From contig JAJYLB010000001.1 in the NCBI GenBank assembly GCA_021788095.1, positions 184,779 to 248,778 of the forward strand: a stretch of 64,000 bases of DNA. The letters run 5' to 3'. Below the pieces are notes generated by a model that was given only the letters and a program-made list of their open reading frames with translations, was not told where the DNA came from and searched no databases. Each line of letters begins with the position of its first letter. The stretch's first letter is position 1. Both the position numbers and the translations under genes were made by a program. The stretch is from Acidobacteriota bacterium. GTDB lineage: Bacteria; Acidobacteriota; Terriglobia; Acidiferrales; UBA7541. Positions 16,020 through 24,837 of this stretch are shown here, piece by piece.

Positions 16020-17750
16020 TTACTGCGGGGTCGGGGCGTAATGGAAGGGAACGGTGACGACGACTTTGAGGGCAATGGGTTGGTCGTGGAGCAGAGCCGG
16101 GGCGAATTTCCACTCGGAAAATGCGCTGGCGGCGTTTTGGTCGAGCGTGGGATCGAGGCTCCCGACTACGCGAACTTCGGTGACTTTGCCTGTGGCGTCG
16201 ATCACCGCGTACAGAACCACCTTGCCTTCGATACCCTCCTGCTGCAGGGCCGGGGGATAGGCGGGATCGACAGAGTGGAGCGGAAGCGGCGCGATAATTT
16301 GCGCCGTTTCTTTCCGCATCATCAAGGGCATCGGATCGGCGAAATTGAGTGTCCAGCTTCCGCTGGAACTCGTCAGATTGGGCGCAACCATGAGCAGCGT
16401 GTGAATGCGCCAAGCCCCCAGCAGGCGCTGCGCCAGGGACTGACGGACCGGAACCAATCCTCTGGCGGCGTGCGGCGCCGTGGCCGCGGCGAGAGATGGC
16501 GGCGCGATTTTGGTTGGCGCGGCGGCGGGCTTGGGCGGCGGTGGCGGCGCCACGGGCGCATTGTTGTTGTGCAGGATTAGCAAGCCCGCGGGACCCGTTG
16601 CTGCCGCGCTCGCCATGCCCACGCCGGGAGCTGCGCCGGCAGACGCAGCGTTTCCCGCGACACTCGATGTGGCTGCAGCGCCCTTTCTTGCAACATGCGG
16701 GCCGATGCTCATGGGAGCGTAGGCGTTGCCGGGTGGAGGAACCGCGACGCCCGGCGAAAGCGAAAGTGCGACCAGACGCCGGCCTGTGGGGCGAAGACTC
16801 GGCGCGACGGCGCCGCGAGCGGCCGAGGCTTGGGGATTCGCCGCTCGGGCAGCGTGAATGGCGCTAGCCGTTGGGGGAAGCGGCGGAACGTTAGCCGTCG
16901 AGCGGAGCGCGAGCCGGCCGCGACGGGGAGTCTGTGGGGCGCTCGCCAAGGACGGCGGCGCCGCGGCGGCAGCTTCCGACTTGGAATGCACGCCGCGAAT
17001 CGCGCTCGGCTCGATGGCCACTGGCGGCGCGATGCGGGCGTTTGGATTGGGCAGAATGTCGAGCGGCCCGGCCGGCAGCGGAGACGCGGTGACTTGCGGA
17101 GCGCGAAGAGCCTTCTCGGCCGAAGCGGTGCGGCGGCGCGCGACGAGTTCCGCAGGATTGACTTCCATCTCCGGCTCAACTGGCGACTCCGCCGCCCAGC
17201 GAATCACATTCGGCATGGCGGGCAGCGGGGTTGGTGCATCGGGAGGAGCATCGGGCTGAACGAGCATTTGCCGCGTGCTGGTTGCGTGCGGCGGCTGGAA
17301 AACCACAGTGATGTTGGGATTGTATGCGCGCGTGACGACTTCCGGTTGCGGTTTTGGCTGCGTCCGCGGCTCGGATTTCGGCTCCTCCGGTGCCGGCGCG
17401 GGCTTCGGTGCGGGCGGGGGAGCGATGTCCGTTGCCGGGCCGTACCAGGTAATGTCGATTTGCGGAAGCGGCAGCGACGTTTCCGGCGCTGCCAGCCGGC
17501 CGAGAGGTATCACGGCGATCAGCAGGAGTGCGTGACCGAGGAGCGAGCCGGCGATTCCCCGCCCGCGCAGGCTTGCCGAAGCGACACTCGGCCGGAAGAA
17601 AAGCGCGGAAGCGTCGAGCCGGCGCGCCGCTCGCGGTCCCCAAACCGCCGCGCGGAAGCTCTGTGCGAAATTCGCCGAACGGCTCTGCCAGCGCACAGCA
17701 AGGCGAGAGGAATCGAAGGCGCGGGGAGCGAGCCTGGGAGCCGGGTTCAT
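16020..17750 (-). CDS. TonB-family protein, proline-rich, C-terminal TonB domain
   Basis: 576 residues from the ATG at 17750. One membrane segment lies near residues 65-90 (GSLLGHALLLIAVIPLGRLA). Then comes a Pro-rich periplasmic spacer (PPPAPKPAPAPEEPKSEPRT) and a long Ala/Pro-rich middle. A C-terminal TonB-like domain closes it: HSVDPAYPPALQQEGIEGKV, VLYAVIDATGKVTEVRV, SAFSEWKFAPALL. The layout fits an inner-membrane energy transducer contacting outer-membrane receptors, although the spacer is longer than in classical TonB (about 240 residues). No exbB/exbD lies nearby. It is alone between repeat-containing spacers; the start is uncertain because the ribosome-binding site is weak. Confidence 0.8.
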   Translation of the reverse strand: MNPAPRLAPRAFDSSRLAVRWQSRSANFAQSFRAAVWGPRAARRLDASALFFRPSVASASLRGRGIAGSLLGHALLLIAVIPLGRLAAPETSLPLPQIDITWYGPATDIAPPPAPKPAPAPEEPKSEPRTQPKPQPEVVTRAYNPNITVVFQPPHATSTRQMLVQPDAPPDAPTPLPAMPNVIRWAAESPVEPEMEVNPAELVARRRTASAEKALRAPQVTASPLPAGPLDILPNPNARIAPPVAIEPSAIRGVHSKSEAAAAAPPSLASAPQTPRRGRLALRSTANVPPLPPTASAIHAARAANPQASAARGAVAPSLRPTGRRLVALSLSPGVAVPPPGNAYAPMSIGPHVARKGAAATSSVAGNAASAGAAPGVGMASAAATGPAGLLILHNNNAPVAPPPPPKPAAAPTKIAPPSLAAATAPHAARGLVPVRQSLAQRLLGAWRIHTLLMVAPNLTSSSGSWTLNFADPMPLMMRKETAQIIAPLPLHSVDPAYPPALQQEGIEGKVVLYAVIDATGKVTEVRVVGSLDPTLDQNAASAFSEWKFAPALLHDQPIALKVVVTVPFHYAPTPQ

Positions 17751-18103
17751 GGGGAAAAGCAAATTATAGCGCCGGGGAGGGAAGGGCATACCACGGCCGC
17801 GAAGTCGTTGTCCGGGCTCATCACCACCAGGGCACAAGGTCGAAAGCCCAGTCCCCAGGCGCAAGTACGGCGCCTGGGGTACTCAGACGGCATTCACAAG
17901 GTTTCGCGCGACAGCGGCCCTAAGTCACAGTCAAGAATGGGCGCACCCCCACGAGGCGTGCGCCAGTAGCCCATCGCAACCACGTGGCGGTGCGAGGCGA
18001 GCGAGAGGGAAAGGCTGCGGGCGAGACCCCGACTGAAGGAATTGGGGCAGGCGCCCGCACCACGAAACCGTCGATCCGCCATGGCCGGTCGGTGGGGCGA
18101 AGA
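17751..18103. other. Spacer, no gene; one 7-bp hairpin
   Basis: About 350 bases between two minus-strand genes without a supported frame. A GGCGCAC / GTGCGCC inverted repeat lies at 17940-17964. Nothing else stands out. Confidence 0.5.
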
Positions 18104-18667
18104 TCATCGGCCCGGAATAAGGCGGAAGAAGGTCAAGCAGGCGTCGCCTTGGCGAACGCGGCGGAAGGATTCGAGCTGGCCGAGGAAATCGGGCAAGGGA
18201 AGCGTGGCGCGATGCTCGAAGACGATGGCGCCGGTGCGCGCGAGCGGAGCCGAATGGCTCAGCAGTTCGAGCGCGCGGCGATACTCCTCCTCGTCTTCAT
18301 ACGGCGGATCGAGGAAAAGGAGATCGGCGCACTCGCCGCGAGCTTCGAGCCGCGCGAGCGCGCGCCGCGCGTCGTCGTGCACGATCTCGGCGCCATCGGC
18401 GGCTCCCAACGCTTCCAGGTTTCGCCGAATCAGGAGAACGGCTCCGCGCGCGATTTCGATGAAGATGACGCGCCGCGCTCCGCGGCTGAGCGCTTCGATT
18501 CCCACCGCTCCCGTCCCGGCGTAGGCATCGACGAAGAGGGAGCCGGCAACGGCCGGCCCCAGAATGTCGAAGAGCGTCTCCCGCAGCCGATCGCTCGTCG
18601 GCCGCAGGCGCAGCGAGCCCGGACTTTTCAGGTGGCGGCTGCCGTACTTGCCCGCGACGATGCGCAT
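18104..18667 (-). CDS. rsmD: 16S rRNA (guanine(966)-N(2))-methyltransferase
   Basis: SAM-dependent methyltransferase acting on G966 of 16S rRNA in the 30S subunit. The 187 residues are the usual size. The N-terminus MRIVAGKYGSRHLKSP and the RPTSDRLRETLFDIL stretch are typical of the family. The SAM-binding motif is FVDAYAGTGAVGIEALSRG, and the catalytic motif is LDPPY (120-123). It is the downstream neighbour of recG, 150 bases away on the same strand. Confidence 0.95.
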   Translation of the reverse strand: MRIVAGKYGSRHLKSPGSLRLRPTSDRLRETLFDILGPAVAGSLFVDAYAGTGAVGIEALSRGARRVIFIEIARGAVLLIRRNLEALGAADGAEIVHDDARRALARLEARGECADLLFLDPPYEDEEEYRRALELLSHSAPLARTGAIVFEHRATLPLPDFLGQLESFRRVRQGDACLTFFRLIPGR

Positions 18668-18686
18668 CCGTTTACCCCCTCGGGTC

Positions 18687-18783
18687 CCTTCAGGGGCTAA
18701 AGCCCCTCGGTCCTGGCCACCCTTACGGCACGGCTGATCCCGTCCCGAAGGTTCGGGATTCGGGAGGGGATTCGGGACGTGCC
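18687..18783. repeat. Compound CTTCAGGGGCTAAAGCCCC / GGCACG repeat carrying a nested palindrome
   Basis: The left part (CCCTTCAGGGGCTAAAGCCCC, then about 20 bases, then TTACGGCACGGCTGA) is shared with 20978-21030. The GGCACG (18727-18732) / CGTGCC (18778-18783) stem is split by a 45-base insert containing the perfect palindrome TCCCGAAGGTTCGGGA (18743-18758) and further TTCGGGA words. It lies between recG and rsmD. Confidence 0.85.
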
Positions 18784-18815
18784 CTACAAAGAGTGTGGCA
18801 CGCTCGGGATCGGGT

Positions 18816-20918
18816 TCACCCCACCTTTGCCAGCTCGTACCGGCGCTGCCAGTGCGGATCGAGGGAAGCGAGCAGCCGCTCGAGTTCGTCGGCGCGGCCC
18901 GGCTCCTCGGCCAGCGCGAAGGCTTCCCGCCGCGCCAACTCGAGCAGCTCGCGATCGCGCAAGAGGCTGGCCACGCGCAAGGCCGGAGCGCCGTGCTGCG
19001 CGGTGCCGAAGAATTCCCCCGGCCCGCGCAGCCGCAAATCCGCGTCGGCGATTTCGGCGCCGTTCGTCGTGCGGACCAGCGTTTCGATGCGTTCCCGGCC
19101 CTCGCCTCCGAGGTCGCGCGGCGCGATCAGGATGCAATACGATTTTTCGCGACCGCGGCCGATGCGCCCGCGCAACTGATGGAGCTGAGCGAGCCCGAAG
19201 CGTTCGGCATGCTCGATCACCATCACCGTGGCGTTCGGGACGTCGACGCCCACTTCGATCACCGTGGTCGAGACGAGCATCTGAAGCTCGCCGGCGCGGA
19301 ACGCTTCCATCACGCGGTCTTTCTCGTCGTTCGCGAGCCGCCCGTGGAGCAGACCCAGCCGGCATTCGGGGAAGACCGCGCGCGATAGCCGCTCGTACTG
19401 GGCGATGGCGGCTTTCAGCTCCTGCTTCGATTCCTCCACCACAGGATAGACCACGTACGCTTGCCGGCCCCGGCCCAGCTCGCCCCGAACGAATTCCCAC
19501 ACGCGGGCGAGATCCTCATCCGAGCGCCGTACCGTGACGAGCGGGCCGCGGCCGGGCGGCATCTGGTCGATCACCGACAGGTCGAGATCGCCGTAGAGGG
19601 TGAGGGCGAGCGTGCGAGGGATTGGCGTCGCGGTCATCACGAGCGCGTCGGGCGCGGCGCCTTTTTCGCGCAAGCGCTTGCGCTGGAGCACGCCGAAACG
19701 GTGTTGCTCGTCGATGATGGCGAGTCCGAGCTTGTGGAAAGCCACTGGCTCCTCGATCAACGCGTGCGTGCCGGCAACGAGCTGCGCTTCGCCGCTCGCC
19801 ACTCGCTCGAGCGCCTGCCGCCGCGCGGCGGGTTTCATTCCGCTCACCAGCAGCTCGACGCGGTAGCCGCCCCGCCCGAGCACGCGCCGCGCGGCCAGGT
19901 AGTGCTGCACGGCGAGGATCTCGGTGGGCGCCATGAGCGCGGCCTGGTACCCGTTCTCGATGGCGATGACGGCGGCTTCGAGGGCGACGATCGTTTTCCC
20001 GCTGCCTACCTCCCCTTGCAGCAGGCGATTCATGGGCGTGGGCCGGCCGAGGTCGGCGGCGATCTCGGCGAGCACGCGCTTCTGCGCCGCGGTGGGTTTG
20101 AAAGGCAGAATGCGTTTCAGCGCCTCGCGTATCCGCTCGTCCCGCACCCGGAACGCGATTCCCGGCTCGGCTTGCTGCTGGCGGCGGCGCAAGGCCAAGC
20201 CGAGCTGGAAAAAGAAGAACTCTTCGAAAATCAGCCGCCGCTGCGCCGGAGTCTGGAACGCGTTGAGCTGGTCGAGATTCTCGGTCGGGGGAGGGAAATG
20301 AGCCGCGCGGAGCGCCGGGCCGCGAGCCGGCAGGCCGTGCCGCTCGAGCAGGCCGGCGGGGAGGGGATCGGGGATGTTCTCGCCGAGGGCTTCGAGGGCG
20401 GCGTGGAGCAGGCGGCGAAGCACGCGGGTAGTGAGCGGGCCGATGGCCTCGTAGATGGGAACGATGCGGCCCACTTCGAGCGAATCGCCGCCCGCGGCGC
20501 CCAGCAACTCGAACTCGGGATTCACCATCTCGAGCCTGGCCGGGCGCAGCCGGTCGATTTCCGCCTTGCCGTGCAAGACGATCTGCTGGCCGGGTCGGAA
20601 CCGGCCATCGAGGTAGGCGCCGTGAAAGAACTTCACGTAGAGCGCGCCGGTAGCGTCGCGGAGGAGCAGGTGGTAGATCGCGTCGCGCCGGCCGCGGAAA
20701 CGCAGCAGGCTGCCATCGGCCACTTCCGCCTGAAGCGTGTAGACGTTTCCGGGGCGGAGATCGGCAAGGGGAGTGAAGCGAATGCGGTCTTCGTAGCGGA
20801 AAGGGAGGTAGTACAGCAGGTCCTCGACGGTGAGGATAACGCGCCGGGCCAGCGCCTCCGCGCGCTGGGGGCCGACGCCCCGGAGATATTTCACCTCCGA
20901 CCCGAGTGACAGGTTCAT
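18816..20918 (-). CDS. recG: ATP-dependent DNA helicase RecG
   Basis: Branch-migration helicase that remodels stalled forks and Holliday junctions. The 700 residues are full length. An N-terminal wedge/OB domain (about 55-140) is followed by the SF2 motor: Walker A GEVGSGKT (302-309), APTEILAVQHY, the DEQH box in IIDEQHRFGVLQ (about 400), TATPIPRTLALTLYGDLD, and the C-terminal LRGRIGRG. The ATG start gives MNLSLGSEVKYLRGVGPQRA, the expected start of the family. Confidence 0.97.
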   Translation of the reverse strand: MNLSLGSEVKYLRGVGPQRAEALARRVILTVEDLLYYLPFRYEDRIRFTPLADLRPGNVYTLQAEVADGSLLRFRGRRDAIYHLLLRDATGALYVKFFHGAYLDGRFRPGQQIVLHGKAEIDRLRPARLEMVNPEFELLGAAGGDSLEVGRIVPIYEAIGPLTTRVLRRLLHAALEALGENIPDPLPAGLLERHGLPARGPALRAAHFPPPTENLDQLNAFQTPAQRRLIFEEFFFFQLGLALRRRQQQAEPGIAFRVRDERIREALKRILPFKPTAAQKRVLAEIAADLGRPTPMNRLLQGEVGSGKTIVALEAAVIAIENGYQAALMAPTEILAVQHYLAARRVLGRGGYRVELLVSGMKPAARRQALERVASGEAQLVAGTHALIEEPVAFHKLGLAIIDEQHRFGVLQRKRLREKGAAPDALVMTATPIPRTLALTLYGDLDLSVIDQMPPGRGPLVTVRRSDEDLARVWEFVRGELGRGRQAYVVYPVVEESKQELKAAIAQYERLSRAVFPECRLGLLHGRLANDEKDRVMEAFRAGELQMLVSTTVIEVGVDVPNATVMVIEHAERFGLAQLHQLRGRIGRGREKSYCILIAPRDLGGEGRERIETLVRTTNGAEIADADLRLRGPGEFFGTAQHGAPALRVASLLRDRELLELARREAFALAEEPGRADELERLLASLDPHWQRRYELAKVG

Positions 20919-20953
20919 GGAAGAGGGACAGTCTACATCAGAGACGCTGGAAC

Positions 20954-21065
20954 CTATTTCGAAACGTCCCGCCGGGCCCCTTCAGGGGCTGAAGCCCATG
21001 GTTTTGGCCCACTCTTACGGCACGGCTAAAGCAGTGCCCCCCCGAACACCGGGGTTTCGAAATAG
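20954..21065. repeat. 112-bp element with perfect 12-bp terminal inverted repeats
   Basis: CTATTTCGAAAC (20954-20965) and GTTTCGAAATAG (21054-21065) are exact inverted copies. Between them is the CCCCTTCAGGGGCTGAAGCCC ... TTACGGCACGGCTAAAGC repeat related to 18687-18735. It lies between aroK and recG. The arrangement is that of a very small MITE, or of one repeat inserted inside an older palindrome. Confidence 0.85.
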
Positions 21066-21068
21066 CTT

Positions 21069-21611
21069 TTAGGCTTCGACGGCGGTAAGGCGGACCAGGG
21101 CCAGGATGCGTTCGACCACTTCGGCGGGAGCGAGCGAGGCGTCCACGCGGTAATCGGCTTGGCGATAGGAGGCCAGGCGCTCGTCGTAGAGCCGGCGGAA
21201 ACTCGCTTCGTCACGGAAGAGCGGCCGATCGGTCACGCCGGCGCACCGCTCGAGCAATTCTTCGATCGGGCAGTCCAGCCAGACCAGCGCCGCTCCCGCC
21301 CCGCGCAGCCGCTCCAGGTTCTCCTCGCGCGTGAGCGTGCCGCCGCCCAGCGCCAGAACCGTCGAGCGGTTTCCTTCGATCGTCTCTCCCAGCGCCCGCT
21401 CGAGCGCCTCCGCTTCCACTTCGCGAAAGGCCGGCTCGCCGCGCTGGCGGAAGATCTCGACGATGGTCGCGCCAGCTCGCTCGACGATGCGCGTATCGAG
21501 ATCGACGAAATGCCAGCCCAGGCGCTCGGCCAGCAGCCGGCCGACGGTCGTCTTGCCGCAGCCCATGAAGCCGGCGAGCGCCAGAAGTTTGCGGGAAAGG
21601 GAAAGGGTCAT
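21069..21611 (-). CDS. aroK: Shikimate kinase
   Basis: Phosphorylates shikimate in the chorismate (aromatic amino acid) pathway. It has 180 residues from the ATG at 21611, the normal size. The P-loop is GFMGCGKTT (14-22), then shikimate-binding VDLDTRIVERAG, the RQRGEPAFREVE stretch and LALGGGTL. The open frame extends 16 codons upstream into the DUF4097 gene, but the ATG at 21611 gives the expected N-terminus. It follows the DUF4097 gene by 19 bases and may be cotranscribed with the sigma-factor group. Confidence 0.94.
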   Translation of the reverse strand: MTLSLSRKLLALAGFMGCGKTTVGRLLAERLGWHFVDLDTRIVERAGATIVEIFRQRGEPAFREVEAEALERALGETIEGNRSTVLALGGGTLTREENLERLRGAGAALVWLDCPIEELLERCAGVTDRPLFRDEASFRRLYDERLASYRQADYRVDASLAPAEVVERILALVRLTAVEA

Positions 21612-21630
21612 CGGGAACCCGGCAGCGCAG

Positions 21631-22485
21631 CTACCGCTGGCGGATCGCGATTGTACCACTGAAGGAATTCAGCACCAGGCGCGCGCGTCCTTCGTTATAG
21701 GCGCCGAAGAGCGAGCGGGCAAACGGCGGCAGATGCTGCGTGGGCTGCGCCGGGGTCTTGAGGCTGGCGTTGTTCTCCACCTTGCCTCGCAGCGAGATGG
21801 CGGAAACGTCGAAGGAATCCGCCGGCGAAAATAGCACGTCGATCCGGCCGCTGTAGTTGCGGAGGCGGTAGAGCCCGTTCGGCAGCAAGTCGCTATCGAG
21901 CAGGATGTTCCCGGTGGAGGTGCGCGCCCGCACGTTGCCCGATTCCGACCCGATGACGTTGATGCCGCCGCTGATGGAGTTGGCTTCGATCTGGCCCGAG
22001 CACTCGTTGCAGGTGAACGAGCCGCCCACGGTGCCGACGTTGATGTCGCCGGTGACGTTGCGGAGATCCACGTCGGCGCTTACCGTCTCGACGCTCGTGT
22101 TGCCCAGCAGAACTCCTTCGACTTCCACTTTCCCCGAATCGTTCTGGATGGAGAGCGCGCTTTCCTGGGGCACGGTGATGACGTAATCGGTTTCGAGGTC
22201 GGTGGGCGTAACGTCGTCGGTCAGAATGTGGGTGGCCACCAGAACCATGTTGCCTTTCTTGGAGGCGCTGACTTCCACTTTCTGGCTCTGGTGTTCCGCC
22301 GTCACGTCCACTTCCGGCTTCAGCCAGGTGCGGATCGTCACGGTGCCGCTGGCGTTGTGCAGGGTCACCACGGGATGGGAAGCCACCGGGAAGCGCTCTT
22401 GAAGCCTGCGGGCAAAAGCCGGCGTTCCCGCCAGGGCGAATCCGATGGCGGCGACCGCTGTCGCGCTCATCCCTGCCGTCTTCAT
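21631..22485 (-). CDS. DUF4097-type beta-helix secreted protein
   Basis: 284 residues with a signal peptide (AAIGFALAGTPAFA). The mature part is a ladder of short beta-strand repeats alternating 'G-x-V/I-x-V' and 'S/T-x-S-G': HNASGTVTIRTW, QNDSGKVEVEG, TVSADVDLRNVTGDINVGTV, NSISGGINVIGSESGNVRA, STGNILLDS, NSFSGTIAIRQ. This is the pattern of DUF4097 putative adhesin/sensor proteins, often encoded beside sigma factors or regulators. Here it follows an ECF sigma / anti-sigma pair, suggesting an envelope-stress function. That is inference. Confidence 0.85.
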   Translation of the reverse strand: MKTAGMSATAVAAIGFALAGTPAFARRLQERFPVASHPVVTLHNASGTVTIRTWLKPEVDVTAEHQSQKVEVSASKKGNMVLVATHILTDDVTPTDLETDYVITVPQESALSIQNDSGKVEVEGVLLGNTSVETVSADVDLRNVTGDINVGTVGGSFTCNECSGQIEANSISGGINVIGSESGNVRARTSTGNILLDSDLLPNGLYRLRNYSGRIDVLFSPADSFDVSAISLRGKVENNASLKTPAQPTQHLPPFARSLFGAYNEGRARLVLNSFSGTIAIRQR

Positions 22486-22498
22486 CTCCGTACGCAGG

Positions 22499-23155
22499 TT
22501 ACTCCTCCGCGGCGGCGGTGCTTCGCTCGGCCATCATATTGAGCAACTGAGCTTTCTGCCGGTACGCATCGTAGAGATACTCTTTCGTGTTTTCATCGGA
22601 GGGAACCTGCTCGAGCGTCTTCTCGCACCGGGCGATCTGCCGGTTGATGATCATCAGGTTCTCCTGCAGGGCTTCCTTCACCGCAGGATCGGGCGTCTGG
22701 AAAGAGCGCATGGTTTTCCGCTCGAGATGATCGAGCTGGGTATCCACCTTGACGAGTTCCTGCTGGTCGCTCGAAAGCCACTGCCGGCCCGGCGAGGGTG
22801 ACTTGGGACGCGTGCGCAGGCCGAGGGAGAGAAGGACGAGCGCCGCGGCCAGCGCGGTCGCCGCCGCCGTCGCGGTCACCGGATGCACCGCCCGGCGGGT
22901 CCAGCGGGCCAGTTGGTCGGTCCAACGGGGCCGCCGAATCAGTCCTTCGCTCTCGAGTTGGGCGCGCAGCGCGACCCACAGCCGCTCGGGCGGAGCCACG
23001 GCTTCCGCCAATTGCGGGGCCGCCAAGCGGATGGCGTCGAGGTCTTCGACGAGCCCCCGGCACCGCTCGCACGCCAAGGCGTGTTCGCGGGCTTCCGGCT
23101 CGCGTACGCCTTCCATCCATCGATCGATTCGAAGTCGAAACTCTTCGCAGTTCAT
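22499..23155 (-). CDS. Putative anti-sigma factor (zinc-finger type, membrane-anchored)
   Basis: 218 residues. The N-terminus (MNCEEFRLRIDRWMEG, then HALACERCRGLVEDL) has the His-x3-Cys-x2-Cys pattern of ZAS anti-sigma domains. One membrane helix lies near residues 92-112 (TATAAATALAAALVLLSLGL). The periplasmic part is a charged helical segment (KTMRSFQTPDPAVKEALQEN ... IINRQIARCEKTLEQV) that could be the signal-sensing region. It starts 11 bases after the ECF sigma gene ends, the standard sigma/anti-sigma arrangement. Confidence 0.85.
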   Translation of the reverse strand: MNCEEFRLRIDRWMEGVREPEAREHALACERCRGLVEDLDAIRLAAPQLAEAVAPPERLWVALRAQLESEGLIRRPRWTDQLARWTRRAVHPVTATAAATALAAALVLLSLGLRTRPKSPSPGRQWLSSDQQELVKVDTQLDHLERKTMRSFQTPDPAVKEALQENLMIINRQIARCEKTLEQVPSDENTKEYLYDAYRQKAQLLNMMAERSTAAAEE

Positions 23156-23166
23156 CGTTACCTACC

Positions 23167-23844
23167 CTACGAGCCTAGCCGCGCTGGCCGGGATTCGGTT
23201 TCCGGCGGCAGGTCCAGGTCTCGCTTGGCCTCCTGCCGCTCTTCCCGGGCGCGATCGCGTGCAGCTTCCTGCAGCAATTCGCGCAAACGCGTGCGCGCTT
23301 TGTGCAATTGGGATTTCGAGTTGCCGATCGAACACCCCAGCATATCGGCAATCTCGTTGTGCTCGTACCCCTCCACATCATGCAAGAGAAAGATAGCTCG
23401 GTACCCGGGTGGTAGCTGCCCCACCGCCCGCTCTAAATTGACGCGATCGACCGACCCGGAGAGCTTTAGGTCCGCCGCGCCGACCTCCCTCGGCGGCCCT
23501 CCCGTTTCTTCGTCTTGCTCGGCGAGCTCATCGAGTGATGTTTCGATCACGTTTTTGCGACGCAACCGCATCAGCACGACATTCACCGTCAGCCGGTGCA
23601 ACCAGGTGGAGAAGGCTGACTCGCCGCGGAAGGTTTGAATCTTTCGGAAGAGCTGGAGAAAAGCCTCTTGAGCCAGATCCTCCGCCGAAGCCGGGTTGCT
23701 CACCATACGCAGGCAAAGCGAGTAGACCCGCCGGCCGTGCATTCGGTAAAGGCGCTCGAACGCATCTGCGTCGCCCTTTTGCGCCAACCGAATGGCATCC
23801 GCCTCGGTCAACTCCCCGGTCTCGGTCCGCTTCGCTCGGGCCAC
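23167..23844 (-). CDS. ECF-type RNA polymerase sigma factor (RpoE-like)
   Basis: 225 residues. Region 2 is AFERLYRMHGRRVYSLCLRM, then ASAEDLAQEAFLQLFRKI and FSTWLHRLTVNVVLMRLRRK. Region 4 is LPPGYRAIFLLHDVEGYEHN, then EIADMLGCSIGNSKSQLHKARTRL in two adjacent pieces. The C-terminal tail after region 4 is unusually charged (about 35 residues). The start is GTG at 23844 and the ribosome-binding site is weak. It probably autoregulates the sigma / anti-sigma / DUF4097 operon; a promoter would lie in 23845-24120, but I could not identify one. Confidence 0.92.
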   Translation of the reverse strand: MARAKRTETGELTEADAIRLAQKGDADAFERLYRMHGRRVYSLCLRMVSNPASAEDLAQEAFLQLFRKIQTFRGESAFSTWLHRLTVNVVLMRLRRKNVIETSLDELAEQDEETGGPPREVGAADLKLSGSVDRVNLERAVGQLPPGYRAIFLLHDVEGYEHNEIADMLGCSIGNSKSQLHKARTRLRELLQEAARDRAREERQEAKRDLDLPPETESRPARLGS

Positions 23845-24120
23845 TCTACCCGTTCGGGCCGCACCGCTAACTCATGCGATGCCCCTACTCCTTCTAGCGG
23901 TTGTCCGCCAACTGCTTAACCCCAGGCACCAAAGTGCCTTGCCAGGCCACCCACCGGAACCACCCCTGCGTGCGGTCGAAGGGGCTCCGAGCCTCCCCCT
24001 CCTACCCGGAGGAGGCCGTTCTCTCCAAAGAGCCTACTTACTAGCAAGCCAAGTGCCGCCAGGTCCCTGCGGGGTGCCTAGGGGCCCACCCCTATTTTGC
24101 GGGGAAGCGCGCCGGTACGT

Positions 24121-24837
24121 CTATGCCGAAATTTGGGACAAGCCTGCCCCTTCGCCGGGGCGGGAGGTGGGCGCGATACCGAGGCGGCGGCAGAAGGCGT
24201 CGAACTCCTCCGGGGAGAGGCCCAGGAGGAACGACTTCAAGACCACGACGGTTTCCCGCAAGCAGGTGTTCAGATCGTAATGCAAGGCGTCGAGGGCTTC
24301 CCAGTGGGTTTCCGGGTGCACTGACGAGCCCTCGGAAATCTCCCGCGCCGCGTGGTGGAACTCGCCGGCCAGGTGGTTTACAGACCGCAGCAGCGCGTTC
24401 AATTTGCGCCGAAACCGGAGCGAGCGAGTCGGCAGCACGAAATCGAGAGCGCTCTCCCAAGAGGCCAGGCGGCGGATGATGGGCCAGCGGAAGAAGACCG
24501 GATTCAGAGGCGCCACGCGGGGCGGATGAGAAGATTCGCGAGCTTGTTCCGCCATGGCATCCAGCAGGTGCGAGAGCTGATCGGTGAAGAGGTGCATCAC
24601 GCCGGCCGTCGTGCCCACCTGCTCGCGCGCCCGCACCAGCGAGCCGGAGCGGCGCAGCGACACCGACTCATTCACCGCGATGCTGAACATCGCGTAGCCC
24701 GATTCGAGCGGCGCGACGGCATTCTGGAAGGCGTGTTGCCTATCTTCGGGCAGTCCCGCAAGCCATTCCTCGCGCACCGACCGTTCGGCGCTGGGGTCCG
24801 TGCTGCGGTCCGATGGCAAAGAACCTCCCGAAGCCAA
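24121..24837 (-). CDS. Hypothetical protein, alpha-helical
   Basis: 238 residues from a TTG start. Predicted mostly helical (LAGLPEDRQHAFQNAVAPLE, QVGTTAGVMHLFTDQLSHLL, FRRKLNALLRSVNHLAGEFH), with no signal peptide, no clear membrane segment and no recognisable catalytic motif. The C-terminus includes LGLSPEEFDAFCRRLGIAPT. Codon use and composition fit the neighbourhood. I cannot name a family. Confidence 0.65.
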   Translation of the reverse strand: MASGGSLPSDRSTDPSAERSVREEWLAGLPEDRQHAFQNAVAPLESGYAMFSIAVNESVSLRRSGSLVRAREQVGTTAGVMHLFTDQLSHLLDAMAEQARESSHPPRVAPLNPVFFRWPIIRRLASWESALDFVLPTRSLRFRRKLNALLRSVNHLAGEFHHAAREISEGSSVHPETHWEALDALHYDLNTCLRETVVVLKSFLLGLSPEEFDAFCRRLGIAPTSRPGEGAGLSQISA

